From: Cellulomonas sp. PhB150
Lineage (GTDB): Bacteria; Actinomycetota; Actinomycetes; Actinomycetales; Cellulomonadaceae
DNA: 64,000 bases
NCBI RefSeq assembly: GCF_003755175.1
Contig: NZ_RKHX01000004.1
Location: forward strand, 419,638 to 483,637
Direction of reading: 5' to 3'
Part shown: piece after piece, positions 16,426-25,816 of the stretch
Numbering within the stretch: the stretch's first letter is position 1
Layout: each line of letters opens with the position of its first letter
Made by a program: the position numbers and the translations under genes
The notes under the pieces: model-generated
The model's database searches: none
Told to the model about the DNA's origin: nothing
The model's input: the letters and a program-made list of their open reading frames with translations, nothing else

Positions 16426-16992
16426 ATGGCGCTCACCACGATCGACCCCACCTCCGCCCTCGTCGTCGTCGACCTCCAGCAGGTCACGACCAGCTTCCCG
16501 GCGGCTCACGACATGGCCGGCGTCGTCGCCAACGCCACCCGCCTGGCCGAGTCCTTCCGGTCAGCGGGGCGACCCGTCGTCCTGACCGTCGCAGACCTCA
16601 ACGCCCCGCCCGTCGGCCGCACCGAGGTCTCGCGCCCCCGACCCCAGATCCCGGCCGACGCGCTCGAGCTCGTGCCCGGGCTGCAGCACGAGGGGGACCT
16701 CGTCGTCCGCAAGCGGGGCTGGGGCGCCTTTGCGGGCACTGGGCTCGAGGAGCAGCTGCACGGGCTCGGCATCACGCAGGTAGTGATCTGCGGGCTGGCC
16801 ACGGGATTCGGCGTCGAGTCCACCGCGCGCGCGGCGTACGACGCCGGCTTCCACGTCACGCTCGCGACCGATGCCATGACCGGGCCTGTCCTCGCCGGGC
16901 ACGACCACACGGTCGCGAACGTCTTCCGCGTGCTCGGCGAGACGGGATCGACCGATGACGTGACCGCGCTGCTGGCCGCGGGTGCGCGGTGA
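16426..16992 (+). CDS. Isochorismatase-family hydrolase lacking the catalytic Cys
   Basis: A 188-residue protein of the isochorismatase-like fold. The general-base Asp is in VVVDLQQ (residue 16) and the catalytic Lys in VVRKRGWGAF (about 91). The position that holds the nucleophilic Cys in nicotinamidases and other cysteine hydrolases (normally TxxCVxxTA) reads TGFGVESTA here, with Gly. Gly also occupies this site in true isochorismatases such as PhzD, so vinyl-ether hydrolysis chemistry is more likely than Cys-based amidase activity. No siderophore or phenazine genes are nearby. Confidence 0.87.
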   Translation: MALTTIDPTSALVVVDLQQVTTSFPAAHDMAGVVANATRLAESFRSAGRPVVLTVADLNAPPVGRTEVSRPRPQIPADALELVPGLQHEGDLVVRKRGWGAFAGTGLEEQLHGLGITQVVICGLATGFGVESTARAAYDAGFHVTLATDAMTGPVLAGHDHTVANVFRVLGETGSTDDVTALLAAGAR

Positions 16993-17039
16993 TCGCCACC
17001 TCGCCCTTGCGCACGCCGCCGACCAGCGATGATGGCGTC

Positions 17040-17630
17040 ATGACCGACGAGTACGACGACGTCCGCTCCCGGATGAACGACGGGCGGCTCTACGTGGACT
17101 TCGGCCCCGGCCTGGAGGCGCTCGAGGCCGAGCGCGTCGCGGGCAAGGAGCTGACCTACGACTTCAACCACACGCGCCCGAGCGAGACGGCTCGGCGCAC
17201 GGAGATCCTGCGCGAGCTGCTCGGCTCGGTCGGCGCGGACCCGTGGATCGAGCCGCCGTTCCACGCCTCGTACGGCTCCCACGTGCACGTCGGCGACCAC
17301 CTGTACGCCAACTTCAACCTGGTGCTCGTCGACGACGCCGACATCTACATCGGCAACCACGTGATGTTCGCCCCGAACGTGACCGTCTCCACCGCAGGCC
17401 ACCCGACCGTGCCCGAGGAACGTGCGGGCGGGAAGCAGTTCTCGCTGCCGGTGCGCATCGAGGACCGCGTCTGGATCGGCTCGAACGTCGTCATCCTGCC
17501 CGGCGTGACGATCGGCGCCGGTTCGGTGATCGGCGCCGGGAGCGTGGTGACCTCCGACATCCCGCCGCGGGTCGTCGCCGTCGGCGTGCCGTGCCGCGTC
17601 CTGCGCCCGGTCGACGAGGACCCCGCATGA
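17040..17630 (+). CDS. Sugar O-acetyltransferase (left-handed beta-helix, maltose acetyltransferase-like)
   Basis: A 196-residue hexapeptide-repeat acetyltransferase. The N-terminal helical part has [13 protein letters not shown], and the left-handed beta-helix is seen in the isoleucine-patch repeats ([18 protein letters not shown], then [12 protein letters not shown]). The catalytic His is in STAGHPTVP. It matches maltose/galactoside acetyltransferases. The ATG at 17040 is preferred; a GTG at 16989 overlapping the isochorismatase stop would add 17 residues. It ends in an ATGA overlap with the RNase HI gene. Confidence 0.9.
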   Translation: MTDEYDDVRSRMNDGRLYVDFGPGLEALEAERVAGKELTYDFNHTRPSETARRTEILRELLGSVGADPWIEPPFHASYGSHVHVGDHLYANFNLVLVDDADIYIGNHVMFAPNVTVSTAGHPTVPEERAGGKQFSLPVRIEDRVWIGSNVVILPGVTIGAGSVIGAGSVVTSDIPPRVVAVGVPCRVLRPVDEDPA

Positions 17631-18085
17631 CCGGCGCGGAGCGGCCGACCGTGGAGATGTGGACCGACGGCGCCTGCAAGGGCAACCCGGGAGTCGGCGG
17701 CTGGGGCGCGTGGATGCGCTTCGGGGACCGTGAGCGTGAGCTGTTCGGCGGCGAGGAGGTCACCACGAACAACCGCATGGAGCTGACCGCGGTCATCGAG
17801 GGCCTGCGTGCCCTGACCCGGCCGTGCGACGTGGTCCTGCACGTCGACTCGAAGTACGTGATGAACGGCGTGACGTCGTGGATGGCCGGCTGGAAGCGCA
17901 ACGGCTGGCGCACGGCGGACAAGAAGCCCGTGAAGAACCAGGAGCTCTGGCAGGCGCTCGACGCCGAGCTCGCCCAGCACACCGTCAGCTGGGTCTGGGT
18001 CAAGGGACACGCGGGCGATCCGGGCAACGAGCGGGCCGACCAGCTGGCCAACCGCGGTGTCGACGAGGTCCGCGCCCGCGCCTGA
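17627..18085 (+). CDS. rnhA: Ribonuclease HI
   Basis: A 152-residue RNase H that cuts the RNA strand of RNA-DNA hybrids during replication and repair. The active-site acids are D14 ([10 protein letters not shown]), E52 (NNRMELTAV), D74 (HVDSKYV) and D138, with H128 in [14 protein letters not shown]. Length and motif spacing are those of the Escherichia coli enzyme, including the basic handle region around [16 protein letters not shown]. The start overlaps the acetyltransferase stop as ATGA. Confidence 0.96.
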   Translation: MTGAERPTVEMWTDGACKGNPGVGGWGAWMRFGDRERELFGGEEVTTNNRMELTAVIEGLRALTRPCDVVLHVDSKYVMNGVTSWMAGWKRNGWRTADKKPVKNQELWQALDAELAQHTVSWVWVKGHAGDPGNERADQLANRGVDEVRARA

Positions 18086-18089
18086 CCGC

Positions 18090-18095
18090 TATCGT
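18090..18095 (+). promoter_or_regulatory. -10 box TATCGT before the AI-2E-type permease
   Basis: TATCGT begins four bases after the RNase HI stop. Transcription would start near 18102, leaving a leader of about 30 bases before the ATG at 18133. No clear -35 was found. Confidence 0.35.
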
Positions 18096-18132
18096 GCGTC
18101 CTGCCCGGACACGACGACGGAATGAGCGCCCG

Positions 18133-19212
18133 ATGGCATCGCCCCAGGGTCTGACGCCCTCGACCCGCACGCTGCTGTTCCTGTCGGTGGCCGTCGTGTC
18201 GCTGGCCGGGGTCCACGCCGCTCGCGAGGTCCTTGCGCCGCTGTTCCTCGCGGCGGTGCTCGTCATCATCGTTCACCCGATCCGGCACCCGCTCGAACGT
18301 CGCGGGTGGCCGCGCGCGGCGGCGACCACGGCGGTCATCGTCGTCGTCTACCTGATCCTGCTCGCGCTCGTGGCGATGCTCGTCTTCGCGGGGATCCGGT
18401 TCACGGGGCTCGTGACCGACTTCATGCCCCAGCTGCGCGACCAGGTCGCCGACATCGGCACGTGGCTCGGCACCCTCGGCGTCGACCAGAGCTCGATCGA
18501 CAAGGCGACCTCGGCGCTGCAGCCCTCGCAGCTGCTCGGCGTGGCGACCTCGCTGAGCGGCGCGATCCTCGGCGTGCTCACCACGCTGTTCGTCGTCGTG
18601 ACGTACGTGATCTTCATGGCCGTCGACGCCGGACGCTACGACAGCGCGCACACGCTGTTCGGTTCGACCCAGGGCAGCGTGCTCTCGCGGGCCACGACGT
18701 TCAACGTCGGGGTGCGCCGCTACTTCGTGGTCAGCGCGACCTTCGGCGGGATCGTCGCGATCGTCGACGGCCTGGCCCTGTGGGCCCTGGGCGTCCCCGC
18801 GCCGGCTGTCTGGGCGATCCTCGCGTTCGTCACCAACTTCATCCCGAACATCGGCTTCGTCATCGGCGTCGTCCCGCCGACCCTGCTCGCCTTCGTCGTC
18901 GGGGGCTGGAAGCTGGCCCTCGCTGTCGTCGTGGTCTACAGCCTGGTCAACGTGGTGCTGCAGGTGCTGGTGCAGCCCAAGTTCGTGGCCGACGCGGTGA
19001 ACATCACGCTGACCCTCAGCTTCGTCTCCGTGCTGTTCTGGACTTTCATCATCGGCCCGCTCGGCGCGATCCTGGCGATCCCCCTGACCCTGCTGGCCCG
19101 GGCCGTGCTGCTGCAAGGTGGGCCGCAGACCGCCTGGTACGCGTGGCTGTCGGGCGACGACCTGCCGAAGGCGCCAGCCGACGAGCCCGAACCGCCTGCC
19201 GCGGCGGACTGA
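18133..19212 (+). CDS. AI-2E family transporter
   Basis: A 359-residue membrane protein of the AI-2E exporter/YdiK family (PF01594). Two N-terminal helices precede a periplasmic-facing region rich in Gln/Asp (about residues 95-150), then five further helices. The family signature is FVTNFIPNIGFVIGVVPP, followed by VQPKFVADAV and IIGPLGAILAIPLTLL. Members export autoinducer-2 or exchange ions; neither can be assigned. The last 20 residues are an acidic Pro/Ala tail. Confidence 0.92.
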   Translation: MASPQGLTPSTRTLLFLSVAVVSLAGVHAAREVLAPLFLAAVLVIIVHPIRHPLERRGWPRAAATTAVIVVVYLILLALVAMLVFAGIRFTGLVTDFMPQLRDQVADIGTWLGTLGVDQSSIDKATSALQPSQLLGVATSLSGAILGVLTTLFVVVTYVIFMAVDAGRYDSAHTLFGSTQGSVLSRATTFNVGVRRYFVVSATFGGIVAIVDGLALWALGVPAPAVWAILAFVTNFIPNIGFVIGVVPPTLLAFVVGGWKLALAVVVVYSLVNVVLQVLVQPKFVADAVNITLTLSFVSVLFWTFIIGPLGAILAIPLTLLARAVLLQGGPQTAWYAWLSGDDLPKAPADEPEPPAAAD

Positions 19213-19244
19213 GCACTCGCGCGCGGAACCACGGCGCGGGGACG

Positions 19245-19250
19245 TACGTT
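19245..19250 (+). promoter_or_regulatory. -10 box TACGTT before the PGPGW gene
   Basis: TACGTT lies 71 bases before the ATG at 19322, in the gap after the permease. It fits the TAnnnT consensus; a -35 is not obvious. Confidence 0.3.
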
Positions 19251-19321
19251 GACCCTCCGGGACGAACGCCCCGACGTCGCCGACCCGGTCGACGTGTCCG
19301 ACGACGGGAAGTGACGCGGCC

Positions 19322-19711
19322 ATGGACTCCACCGACGAGGTGCGAGCACCTGACGCCACCGAGCCCGCTCCCCCCGCGGCGGAGCCGAAGGCACCCGCGC
19401 ACGACGACGAGATCGCCGCGGCCGAGAAGCACCACTCGGCCATCGGACGTCGGGTTGATGCGCTGCACGCGCGGGTCGACGCCGTGCCCGGCGGGCGCCT
19501 CGGGCTGCGGATCGCCGTCGGCGTCGTCGGCGGTCTGCTCATCCTCGCCGGCATCGCGATGCTCGTCCTGCCCGGCCCCGGCTGGCTGACGATCTTCCTG
19601 GGCCTGGCCGTGCTGGGCACCGAGTTCGCGTTCGCCCGCCGCATCAACGACTGGCTGCGCGAGCGCGTGCGGCGCATGTGGGCGTGGTGGAAGGCCCGAC
19701 GCGCCCGCTGA
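19322..19711 (+). CDS. PGPGW-motif small membrane protein (TIGR02611-like)
   Basis: A 129-residue membrane protein. The first 60 residues are acidic and Ala/Pro-rich, then two membrane segments flank the signature LVLPGPGWLTIFLGLAVLG, and a basic C-terminal tail (ARRINDWLRERVRRM) follows. This is the PGPGW family of actinobacterial membrane proteins, which has no known function. It stands alone between the permease and a VOC gene. Confidence 0.85.
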   Translation: MDSTDEVRAPDATEPAPPAAEPKAPAHDDEIAAAEKHHSAIGRRVDALHARVDAVPGGRLGLRIAVGVVGGLLILAGIAMLVLPGPGWLTIFLGLAVLGTEFAFARRINDWLRERVRRMWAWWKARRAR

Positions 19712-19727
19712 CGGTCAGCCCTGGTCG

Positions 19728-19733
19728 TACGGT
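19728..19733 (+). promoter_or_regulatory. Leaderless -10 box TACGGT
   Basis: TACGGT ends six bases before the ATG at 19740; there is no ribosome site. The string TACGGTCG is shared with the leaderless starts at 12395 and 41177. Confidence 0.55.
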
Positions 19734-19739
19734 CGACGC

Positions 19740-20165
19740 ATGATCAGCCTCACCTTCGACTGCGCGGACGCCCAGCTGATGCGGGCGTTCTGGAAGTCCG
19801 CCCTCGGCTACGTCGACGAGCCGCCGCCGGCGCCGTTCGCCACGCGCGAGGAGTGGCACGCGAGCTTCGACCTCCCCGAGGACGACCGCGTCGAGGACGG
19901 CGCGTGGCTCTGCGACCCGACCGGCGTGGGCCCGCGGCTGTCGATCCTCAAGGTCCCCGAGCCGAAGGTCGCCAAGAACCGGCTGCACATGGACGTGCCG
20001 GTCGCGGTGCACGGCTCGGCCGACGAGCGGTGGTCCCAGGTGCTCGCCGAGGCCGAGCGGCTGGCCGCGCTGGGCGGCGCGGTGCTGGTGACGTTCGGCG
20101 GCCACCACGTCGTCATGGCCGACCCCGAGGGCAACGAGTTCTGCCTCGCTCCCGCGGCTGCGTGA
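19740..20165 (+). CDS. VOC family protein (glyoxalase-like domain)
   Basis: A 141-residue VOC protein of the glyoxalase-like PF18029 type: FDCADAQLMRAFWKSALGY at the start, the KNRLHMDVPV strand that is the hallmark of this subgroup, and HHVVMADPEGNEFCL at the end. The gene at 35618 is a clear relative. The ligand is unknown. It converges on the giant DUF11 protein gene with a 23-base gap. Confidence 0.9.
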   Translation: MISLTFDCADAQLMRAFWKSALGYVDEPPPAPFATREEWHASFDLPEDDRVEDGAWLCDPTGVGPRLSILKVPEPKVAKNRLHMDVPVAVHGSADERWSQVLAEAERLAALGGAVLVTFGGHHVVMADPEGNEFCLAPAAA

Positions 20166-20188
20166 CGCTTCGCGACCGCGTTGACCCC

Positions 20189-23100
20189 CTAGTCGCGGCG
20201 CGGGCGACCCATCCGCCGCAGGGCCAGGCCGGCGATCAGGAGCAGACCCGCGGCGGCGAGCAGCGGACCGGTCGTCGCCCCCGTCAGGGACAGGCCGGGA
20301 GGCTGGCTGCCGGAGTCGGGCGGAGGCGTCGGGTCGGCCGTCGGGGTGTCGCTCGTCGGCGCGGGCGTCGGTCCACCCGTCGGCGACGTGGTCGGTGCGG
20401 GCGTCGGGGTCGCGCCCGGGGTGGGCGTCGCCTCCGGGGCGGGTGCGGCGACGACCGCGGTCGCCGTCGAGTCGTTGTCCGTCGCGCGCCGGTCGAGAGC
20501 GGTCGAGCCCGCGTACGCCGTGTTGGTCAGCCGCGGCCCGAGGTCGCGGCTCGTCCTGAAGGTGACGTCGACGAACGCGGTCGCTCCGTTCGCGAGCCCG
20601 CCGAGCGAGCACGAGAGCGTCGGCATCCCGTCCTCGGTCATCCCCGACGCGCACGCGCGCCCCCTCGCGAAGGTCAGGCCCGCGGGGATCACGTCGCTGA
20701 TCTGCACGTCCGGTGCCGACGACGGGCCTGCGTTGGTGACGGCGAAGCGGTACGTGACCGGCGCACCCGCGCGGACGCGCTCGGTGCGCACCGTCTTGCG
20801 GATCGACACGTCGGCGACCAGCGTGACGTCGACGGACGAGACAGCCGTGTTCGAGGCCGCATCCGGGTCCGGGGTGCTCGACGACGCGGTGGCCGTGTTG
20901 GTGATCGTGCCCGCAGCGGCGTCCTCCGGGACCCCCACGGTGACCACGACGGAGGTCGATGCGCCGGGTGGGAGATCGCCCGCGTCGCAGGTGAGGTCGC
21001 GACCCTCGGTGGTGCAGGTCGTCGGATCGGAGGGCACGACGGAGGCGAGCTCCAGGCCGGCGGGCAGGTCGTCGGTCACCGTCGCGCCGGTCGCCACGGA
21101 CGGCCCCGTGTTGGTGAGGGTGATCGTCCAGGTCAGCTCCTCGCCCGCGGCGGGAGTCGGCGTGCTCGCCGACTTGGTGAGCACGAGGTCCGCCGAGCGC
21201 GTGGTTGCCGTGGTCGCGCTCGCCACGACCGGCTCCGCCACGTCGGGCGACGTCACCGTGACGGTGTTCGTCAGGTCGCCCTCGGGCGCGTCGGCGGCGA
21301 GCGTGCCCGCGACGCGGAGGTTGCGAGACTCGCCGGGAGCCAAGGTGCCGAGCGCGCAGGTCGCGCCGTCGTCGTCGGCGGTGCACGCGGGGTCGCTGGC
21401 GTCGGGGTCGAGCGTGACCCCGGCGGGCAGGACGTCGGCGACGCTCACGTCATCGGCGGTCGACGGCCCGGCGTTCGCGACCACGACCGTCCAGCTGACC
21501 GCGCCCCCTGCGACGAGCTGCTCCTGGTCCGCCACCTTGGTCACGCTGACCTCGGCGGCACGAACGATGCGGGTCTGCACCGATGAGCTGTTGTTGTCCG
21601 GGTCGACCTCGGGCGTCGAGGTGCTGACCCGGGCCGTGTTCGTCACCGTCCCCGCCTCCGCGGCGGGGTCGGTCACCCCGAAGACGGTGATGACCACCTC
21701 GTCGAGGTCGAACTGCCGGACGGTGCCGAGCTCGCACCGCACCTCCTGCCCGGTGATCGCGCACGAGCCGAGCGTGCTGGTCACCGAGGTGGGGACCATC
21801 GCGTCGGGCAGGACGTCGGTGACGACCGCGTCGCGCGCGTTCGACGGCCCGGGCGTGCTGACGGTCATCCGGTACGCGAACGCGGTCCCGGCGGTCACGC
21901 TCGGCAGTCCCTCCTTGACGACGTGCAGGTCGGTCTCGTACCCGGTGACGGTGAAGGGCGCCTCCCCCCGGTTGTTCGTCGCGTCCGGATCAGGGGTGGC
22001 CGAGCTCGCCGTGGCGACGTTCACGTAGGTGCCGGTCGGGACGTCGCCGACCGTCGCCGCCACGAACTGCAGCACGTACGGGTCGCCGTTCGGCGGCAGG
22101 TCGCCGACCGCGCACTCGAGGTCGTTCTCCCGCGGTCCGCAACCGTCGGGCAACGGGATGTTCGTGCCGATGGCCGAGTCGACCGGCCAGCTGTCGACGA
22201 CCGTCACCGAGCGGGCGACCGAGGGGCCGTTGTTCCGCACCGTGATGGTGAAGACCAGTCCCGTGCCCGCCGGGCCGGAGCTCTGGCTGACCTCCTTCGT
22301 CACCTCGAGGTCAGCCTGCGCGGTGGTCGAGAAGGGGACCGAGGCGGTGTTGTTCGCCATGCTCGGGTCCGGGGTCGGCGACGTGGCCGTCACGCTGTTC
22401 ACCAGGGCGGTGCCCGACGGCACACCGGCGGCCACCCTCACGACCAGCTCCGTCGTCTGCGCACCGCCAGCGCCCAGGTTGTCGACCGCGCACGTGACCA
22501 CCCTGCCGACTGCGCTGCACCCCGGGCCGGACACGAAGCTGAGCCCGGGCGGCAGGGTGTCGACGAACGTCCCGGAGGCGGAGGCCGAGGGGCCCTGGTT
22601 GCTCACGGTCACCACGAACGTCGACTCACCCCCGGCGACCGCAGGCCCGTCGAGCGACTTCGTCACCGCCAGGTCCGCCACCGCGGCGCCGCCGGCGGCG
22701 AAGGACGCGGTGTCGTTGTCGGAGTTCGGGTCCTCGGTGTCCGAGCTGATCGCGGCGTCGTTGACGACCGTCGCGGGAACGGCGTCGGGGGCGAGCAGCA
22801 CCAACGTGCGTCGGGCGACGTCGCCGACGTCCAGGTCGCCGACCTGGCACGTCACGACGCCGGCGGCGAGCGAGCAGCCGGACGGGAGCGCCCCTGCGGC
22901 GGTGAACCCGGCGGGCAGCGTGTCGGTGAGCTCGACGTCGCGCGCCGTGGACGGGCCGGCGTTGCGGCCGGTCAGGACGTACGTGACCTCCTCGCCCCCG
23001 ATGACGGGTGAGGGCGTGCCGGACTTGGTCACGCTGAGGTCCGCCTCGCCCGTGACGGTCACGGCGGCGGCGTCGACCGCGGGCGTGTCGTCGTCGGACG

Positions 23101-25705
23101 ACGACGTCGCACGCGCGTCGTTGCGCAACGTGCCCGGCAGCGCGTCCGACGAGACGTCCGCGGTGATCGTCACCGTCACGGTGCCACCGACCCGGAGGCT
23201 GGGCACCGTGACCGACACGTCGCGGCCGGACGTCGTCGCGGTACCACGGTCGGTCGAGACCGAGACAGGCGTGAGCCCGGCGGGCAACGAGTCGGTGACG
23301 GCCACGTCGGCCGCGGTGGAGGGTCCCCGGTTGGTGGTCACGAGGGTGTAGGTGACCCTGCCGCCCGCCACCACCGAGGTGGGCGCGACCGACTTGGCGA
23401 GGGTCAGGTCGCTCACCGGCGGTGCGACGGTCACGGTCGCCCTCGCGACGTCGTCGGACGGGTCGGGGTCCGGGGTCCGGCTCGTGACGCGCGCCTCGTT
23501 GACCACCTCGCCCGAGGCCGCGGACCCGACGACGCCGACGACCGTGTAGGTCTGCGAGGCACCGGGGGCGAGCGTTCCGAGGTCGCACTGCACCCCGCCC
23601 CCGGCGGGCTGGCAGTCGTCGCTCGGGTCGATGCCCGTCAGGGTGAGCCCGGGCCCCACGGTGCTGTCCTGCAGCGCCACCTCCCGCGCGGTGGACGGAC
23701 CCGCGTTCCGGACGGTGACCTCGAAGGACGCCTCCTCGCCCGGCACCACCGACTGCTGGAGCGCCGACTTGGTGACCGAGAGGTTCGCGGATCGCGTCGT
23801 CGTGACCGACGCGGTGGCCGTGTTGTCGGCCAGGTTGGGGTCGATCACGTCCGACGTCACCGACGCGACGTCCGACACCGACGCGGCGTTGGTGCTCGGA
23901 GGGACCGTGACGACGACCGTCACCGTGCGCGTCGCACCGGAGGCGATCGTCCCCAGCGGGCACGTCACAGTGGTCCCCGTGAGGCTGCAGGACGACGGGT
24001 CGGAGGACGCGAGGGTCGCGACACCAGGCAGCTCGTCGGTCACGACGGTGTTGGTGGCCGAGCTCGGACCGTCGTTGTGCACGACGATCGTGGACGTGAC
24101 GTCCTCGCCCGCGACGACGACCGCCGGGCTGGCCGTCTTCGTCACGGACAGGTCGGCCAAGGGGTCGACCGGGACGGTGGCGCGGTTGCCGACGTAGCTC
24201 AGGACGACACCGGTGGTCGCCGCGGTGTAGGAGAGCGTCGCCTGGTTCGACGGGGAGGTCCGCGCGGCGGCGACGTCGACCACGGCGCGGAACCGCACGG
24301 TGGTGGTCGAGGGGTTCATCCCGTCCGGGATGCCGAGCAGGCCGCCCGTCGAGCTCGTCGCACCCCGGCCGAGGCGGACCACGACCGTCCGCGAGCCCGC
24401 GTCGTACTCGCCGAGGTCGTCCCCGCTCGCATCGGTCACCGGACCCGCACCCGGCCCGTCGGCGATCGTCAGCGACCCCGGTTGGTACGTCACACCCGTC
24501 GGCAGCGGGTCGTCGGCGACCACTCTCACTGCCGGGTCCTGGCCGGTGTTGGAGTAGGTCAGCGCGTACTCGAGCACGTCTCCGGGCACGGCCCGCGCTC
24601 GCCCCGACAGGTTGGTCACGGACTTGGTGCTCGTCGTGAAGTCCGGTGCGTACAGGTTGATCGAGGACGTGACGACGCCCGCCAGGTAGCGCTCGCTGGT
24701 CGTGCTGAGCTGCAGCGTGGCGGCACGAGCGCCGTTGGGCACCGCGCCCGAGGTGCCGACGTCCTTGATGTCGTACCCGGTCATGTTCAGGTAGGCGGGT
24801 TCACGCGTGGTCACGTTCACGCCGCCGCGCTCGTTGGTGCTGCGGAAGAAGTTGGTCCCGGTCGACAGGGGCGTCGCCAGGAGGGTCGAGTTGAGCTGCG
24901 CGCGGTCGCCGCTCGAGCTCGCGTCGCCCTCGTACGCGACGAGGCCGATGGAGCTGTCGACGGCACCGGTCAGCGGCGCGAGGAAGCCCGAGATGTCGAC
25001 GGTCGTCGTCTCCCCGACGCCCACGTCGGTCAGGCCGTCGAAGATCGTCAGGTTGCGCAACGGCGCGGTCGGGTCCGCATAGGCGATGGCCAGCGACCAG
25101 CCGGCGTAGCGGTCCTCGCCGGTGCCCGCCGCGACGTCGGCGCCGGTGTACGTCCCCGCGCCGGAGGCGGCCACGATCGAGGTGACGTCGGCGAACTGCT
25201 GGTACGGGCGGTCGCCGGTCGCCGGCCCGAACTGCCGGTCCGAGGTGATGGTGCGGTATCCCGCGTCGCCCGGTGCGCGCAGCCGCATCTGGGTCAGCGG
25301 CGCCGTGGTCGTCGTGCCGCCGGTCCCCCCCGCGGCCTTGGCACCCCAGTAGAGCCCGGCGAACAGCACGCGCGCGTCCTCCGGCAGGATCACGTCCGAG
25401 CGCGACGAGGAGAACGTCGAGGGGTCCGAGTCGACGTCCACGTGGACCATGCGGAACGCGTTGTTGTTGAGGTTCCTGCCGATGCCGTTCTGCGCATCGG
25501 TGCAGACGTCGCTCGCGGCGCAGGTCATCAGGGTGTTCCCGAAGATCGCGACGGCCCCGTTCGTGTTCGCCTGGAACCGCGGCGCGAACGCGACGATGGC
25601 CGCGGGTGCCGCAGGGGGCGCGAGGACCGCGAGCGCGGCGGCGATCAGCGACAGGACCACCAGCAGGGTGCCGGACCGCGCGACGGCGGGACTGCGGTGC
25701 CTCAT
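20189..25705 (-). CDS. Giant secreted surface protein with ten DUF11 repeats and LxxTG-like anchor
   Basis: An 1838-residue exported protein. Signal peptide: residues 1-35 (basic start, hydrophobic core, APPAAPA). Residues about 36-450 form an unrecognised beta-rich domain containing LFAGLYWGAKAAGG, followed by a degenerate repeat. From about 516 to 1750 run ten DUF11 repeats of roughly 120 residues, each starting near ADLSVTK and containing GPSxA and a paired Cys. A Thr/Pro-rich spacer leads to LSLTG, a hydrophobic helix and RRMGRPRRD, the layout of a sortase substrate with a non-canonical motif. The ATG at 25705 has a GGGAGG site. It is probably a wall-anchored stalk; any binding function is unknown. 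Confidence 0.92.
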   Translation of the reverse strand: MRHRSPAVARSGTLLVVLSLIAAALAVLAPPAAPAAIVAFAPRFQANTNGAVAIFGNTLMTCAASDVCTDAQNGIGRNLNNNAFRMVHVDVDSDPSTFSSSRSDVILPEDARVLFAGLYWGAKAAGGTGGTTTTAPLTQMRLRAPGDAGYRTITSDRQFGPATGDRPYQQFADVTSIVAASGAGTYTGADVAAGTGEDRYAGWSLAIAYADPTAPLRNLTIFDGLTDVGVGETTTVDISGFLAPLTGAVDSSIGLVAYEGDASSSGDRAQLNSTLLATPLSTGTNFFRSTNERGGVNVTTREPAYLNMTGYDIKDVGTSGAVPNGARAATLQLSTTSERYLAGVVTSSINLYAPDFTTSTKSVTNLSGRARAVPGDVLEYALTYSNTGQDPAVRVVADDPLPTGVTYQPGSLTIADGPGAGPVTDASGDDLGEYDAGSRTVVVRLGRGATSSTGGLLGIPDGMNPSTTTVRFRAVVDVAAARTSPSNQATLSYTAATTGVVLSYVGNRATVPVDPLADLSVTKTASPAVVVAGEDVTSTIVVHNDGPSSATNTVVTDELPGVATLASSDPSSCSLTGTTVTCPLGTIASGATRTVTVVVTVPPSTNAASVSDVASVTSDVIDPNLADNTATASVTTTRSANLSVTKSALQQSVVPGEEASFEVTVRNAGPSTAREVALQDSTVGPGLTLTGIDPSDDCQPAGGGVQCDLGTLAPGASQTYTVVGVVGSAASGEVVNEARVTSRTPDPDPSDDVARATVTVAPPVSDLTLAKSVAPTSVVAGGRVTYTLVTTNRGPSTAADVAVTDSLPAGLTPVSVSTDRGTATTSGRDVSVTVPSLRVGGTVTVTITADVSSDALPGTLRNDARATSSSDDDTPAVDAAAVTVTGEADLSVTKSGTPSPVIGGEEVTYVLTGRNAGPSTARDVELTDTLPAGFTAAGALPSGCSLAAGVVTCQVGDLDVGDVARRTLVLLAPDAVPATVVNDAAISSDTEDPNSDNDTASFAAGGAAVADLAVTKSLDGPAVAGGESTFVVTVSNQGPSASASGTFVDTLPPGLSFVSGPGCSAVGRVVTCAVDNLGAGGAQTTELVVRVAAGVPSGTALVNSVTATSPTPDPSMANNTASVPFSTTAQADLEVTKEVSQSSGPAGTGLVFTITVRNNGPSVARSVTVVDSWPVDSAIGTNIPLPDGCGPRENDLECAVGDLPPNGDPYVLQFVAATVGDVPTGTYVNVATASSATPDPDATNNRGEAPFTVTGYETDLHVVKEGLPSVTAGTAFAYRMTVSTPGPSNARDAVVTDVLPDAMVPTSVTSTLGSCAITGQEVRCELGTVRQFDLDEVVITVFGVTDPAAEAGTVTNTARVSTSTPEVDPDNNSSSVQTRIVRAAEVSVTKVADQEQLVAGGAVSWTVVVANAGPSTADDVSVADVLPAGVTLDPDASDPACTADDDGATCALGTLAPGESRNLRVAGTLAADAPEGDLTNTVTVTSPDVAEPVVASATTATTRSADLVLTKSASTPTPAAGEELTWTITLTNTGPSVATGATVTDDLPAGLELASVVPSDPTTCTTEGRDLTCDAGDLPPGASTSVVVTVGVPEDAAAGTITNTATASSSTPDPDAASNTAVSSVDVTLVADVSIRKTVRTERVRAGAPVTYRFAVTNAGPSSAPDVQISDVIPAGLTFARGRACASGMTEDGMPTLSCSLGGLANGATAFVDVTFRTSRDLGPRLTNTAYAGSTALDRRATDNDSTATAVVAAPAPEATPTPGATPTPAPTTSPTGGPTPAPTSDTPTADPTPPPDSGSQPPGLSLTGATTGPLLAAAGLLLIAGLALRRMGRPRRD

Positions 25706-25731
25706 GCGCGCCTCCCGTCCCCGTGATCCGG

Positions 25732-25760
25732 ACATTACGGTCAGTCGCTGACATCGGCAA
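25732..25760 (-). promoter_or_regulatory. Promoter of the DUF11 surface protein gene
   Basis: On the minus strand TTGCCG (25760-25755), a 17-base spacer and TAATGT (25737-25732) form a good vegetative promoter. The start of transcription would be near 25725, giving a 20-base leader that includes the GGGAGG ribosome site. Confidence 0.6.
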
Positions 25761-25816
25761 TCACAGCCGGCCCCTAGGCTCGCCCCCACACACCCGCCGG
25801 CCTGGGGAGCACAGCG

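Noticed and set aside
20346..23351. Long open frames on the plus strand (560 and 440 codons)
   Set aside because: They lie opposite the DUF11 protein and arise from its biased codon use; composition is Ser/Thr/Val-rich noise with no domains or start signals.
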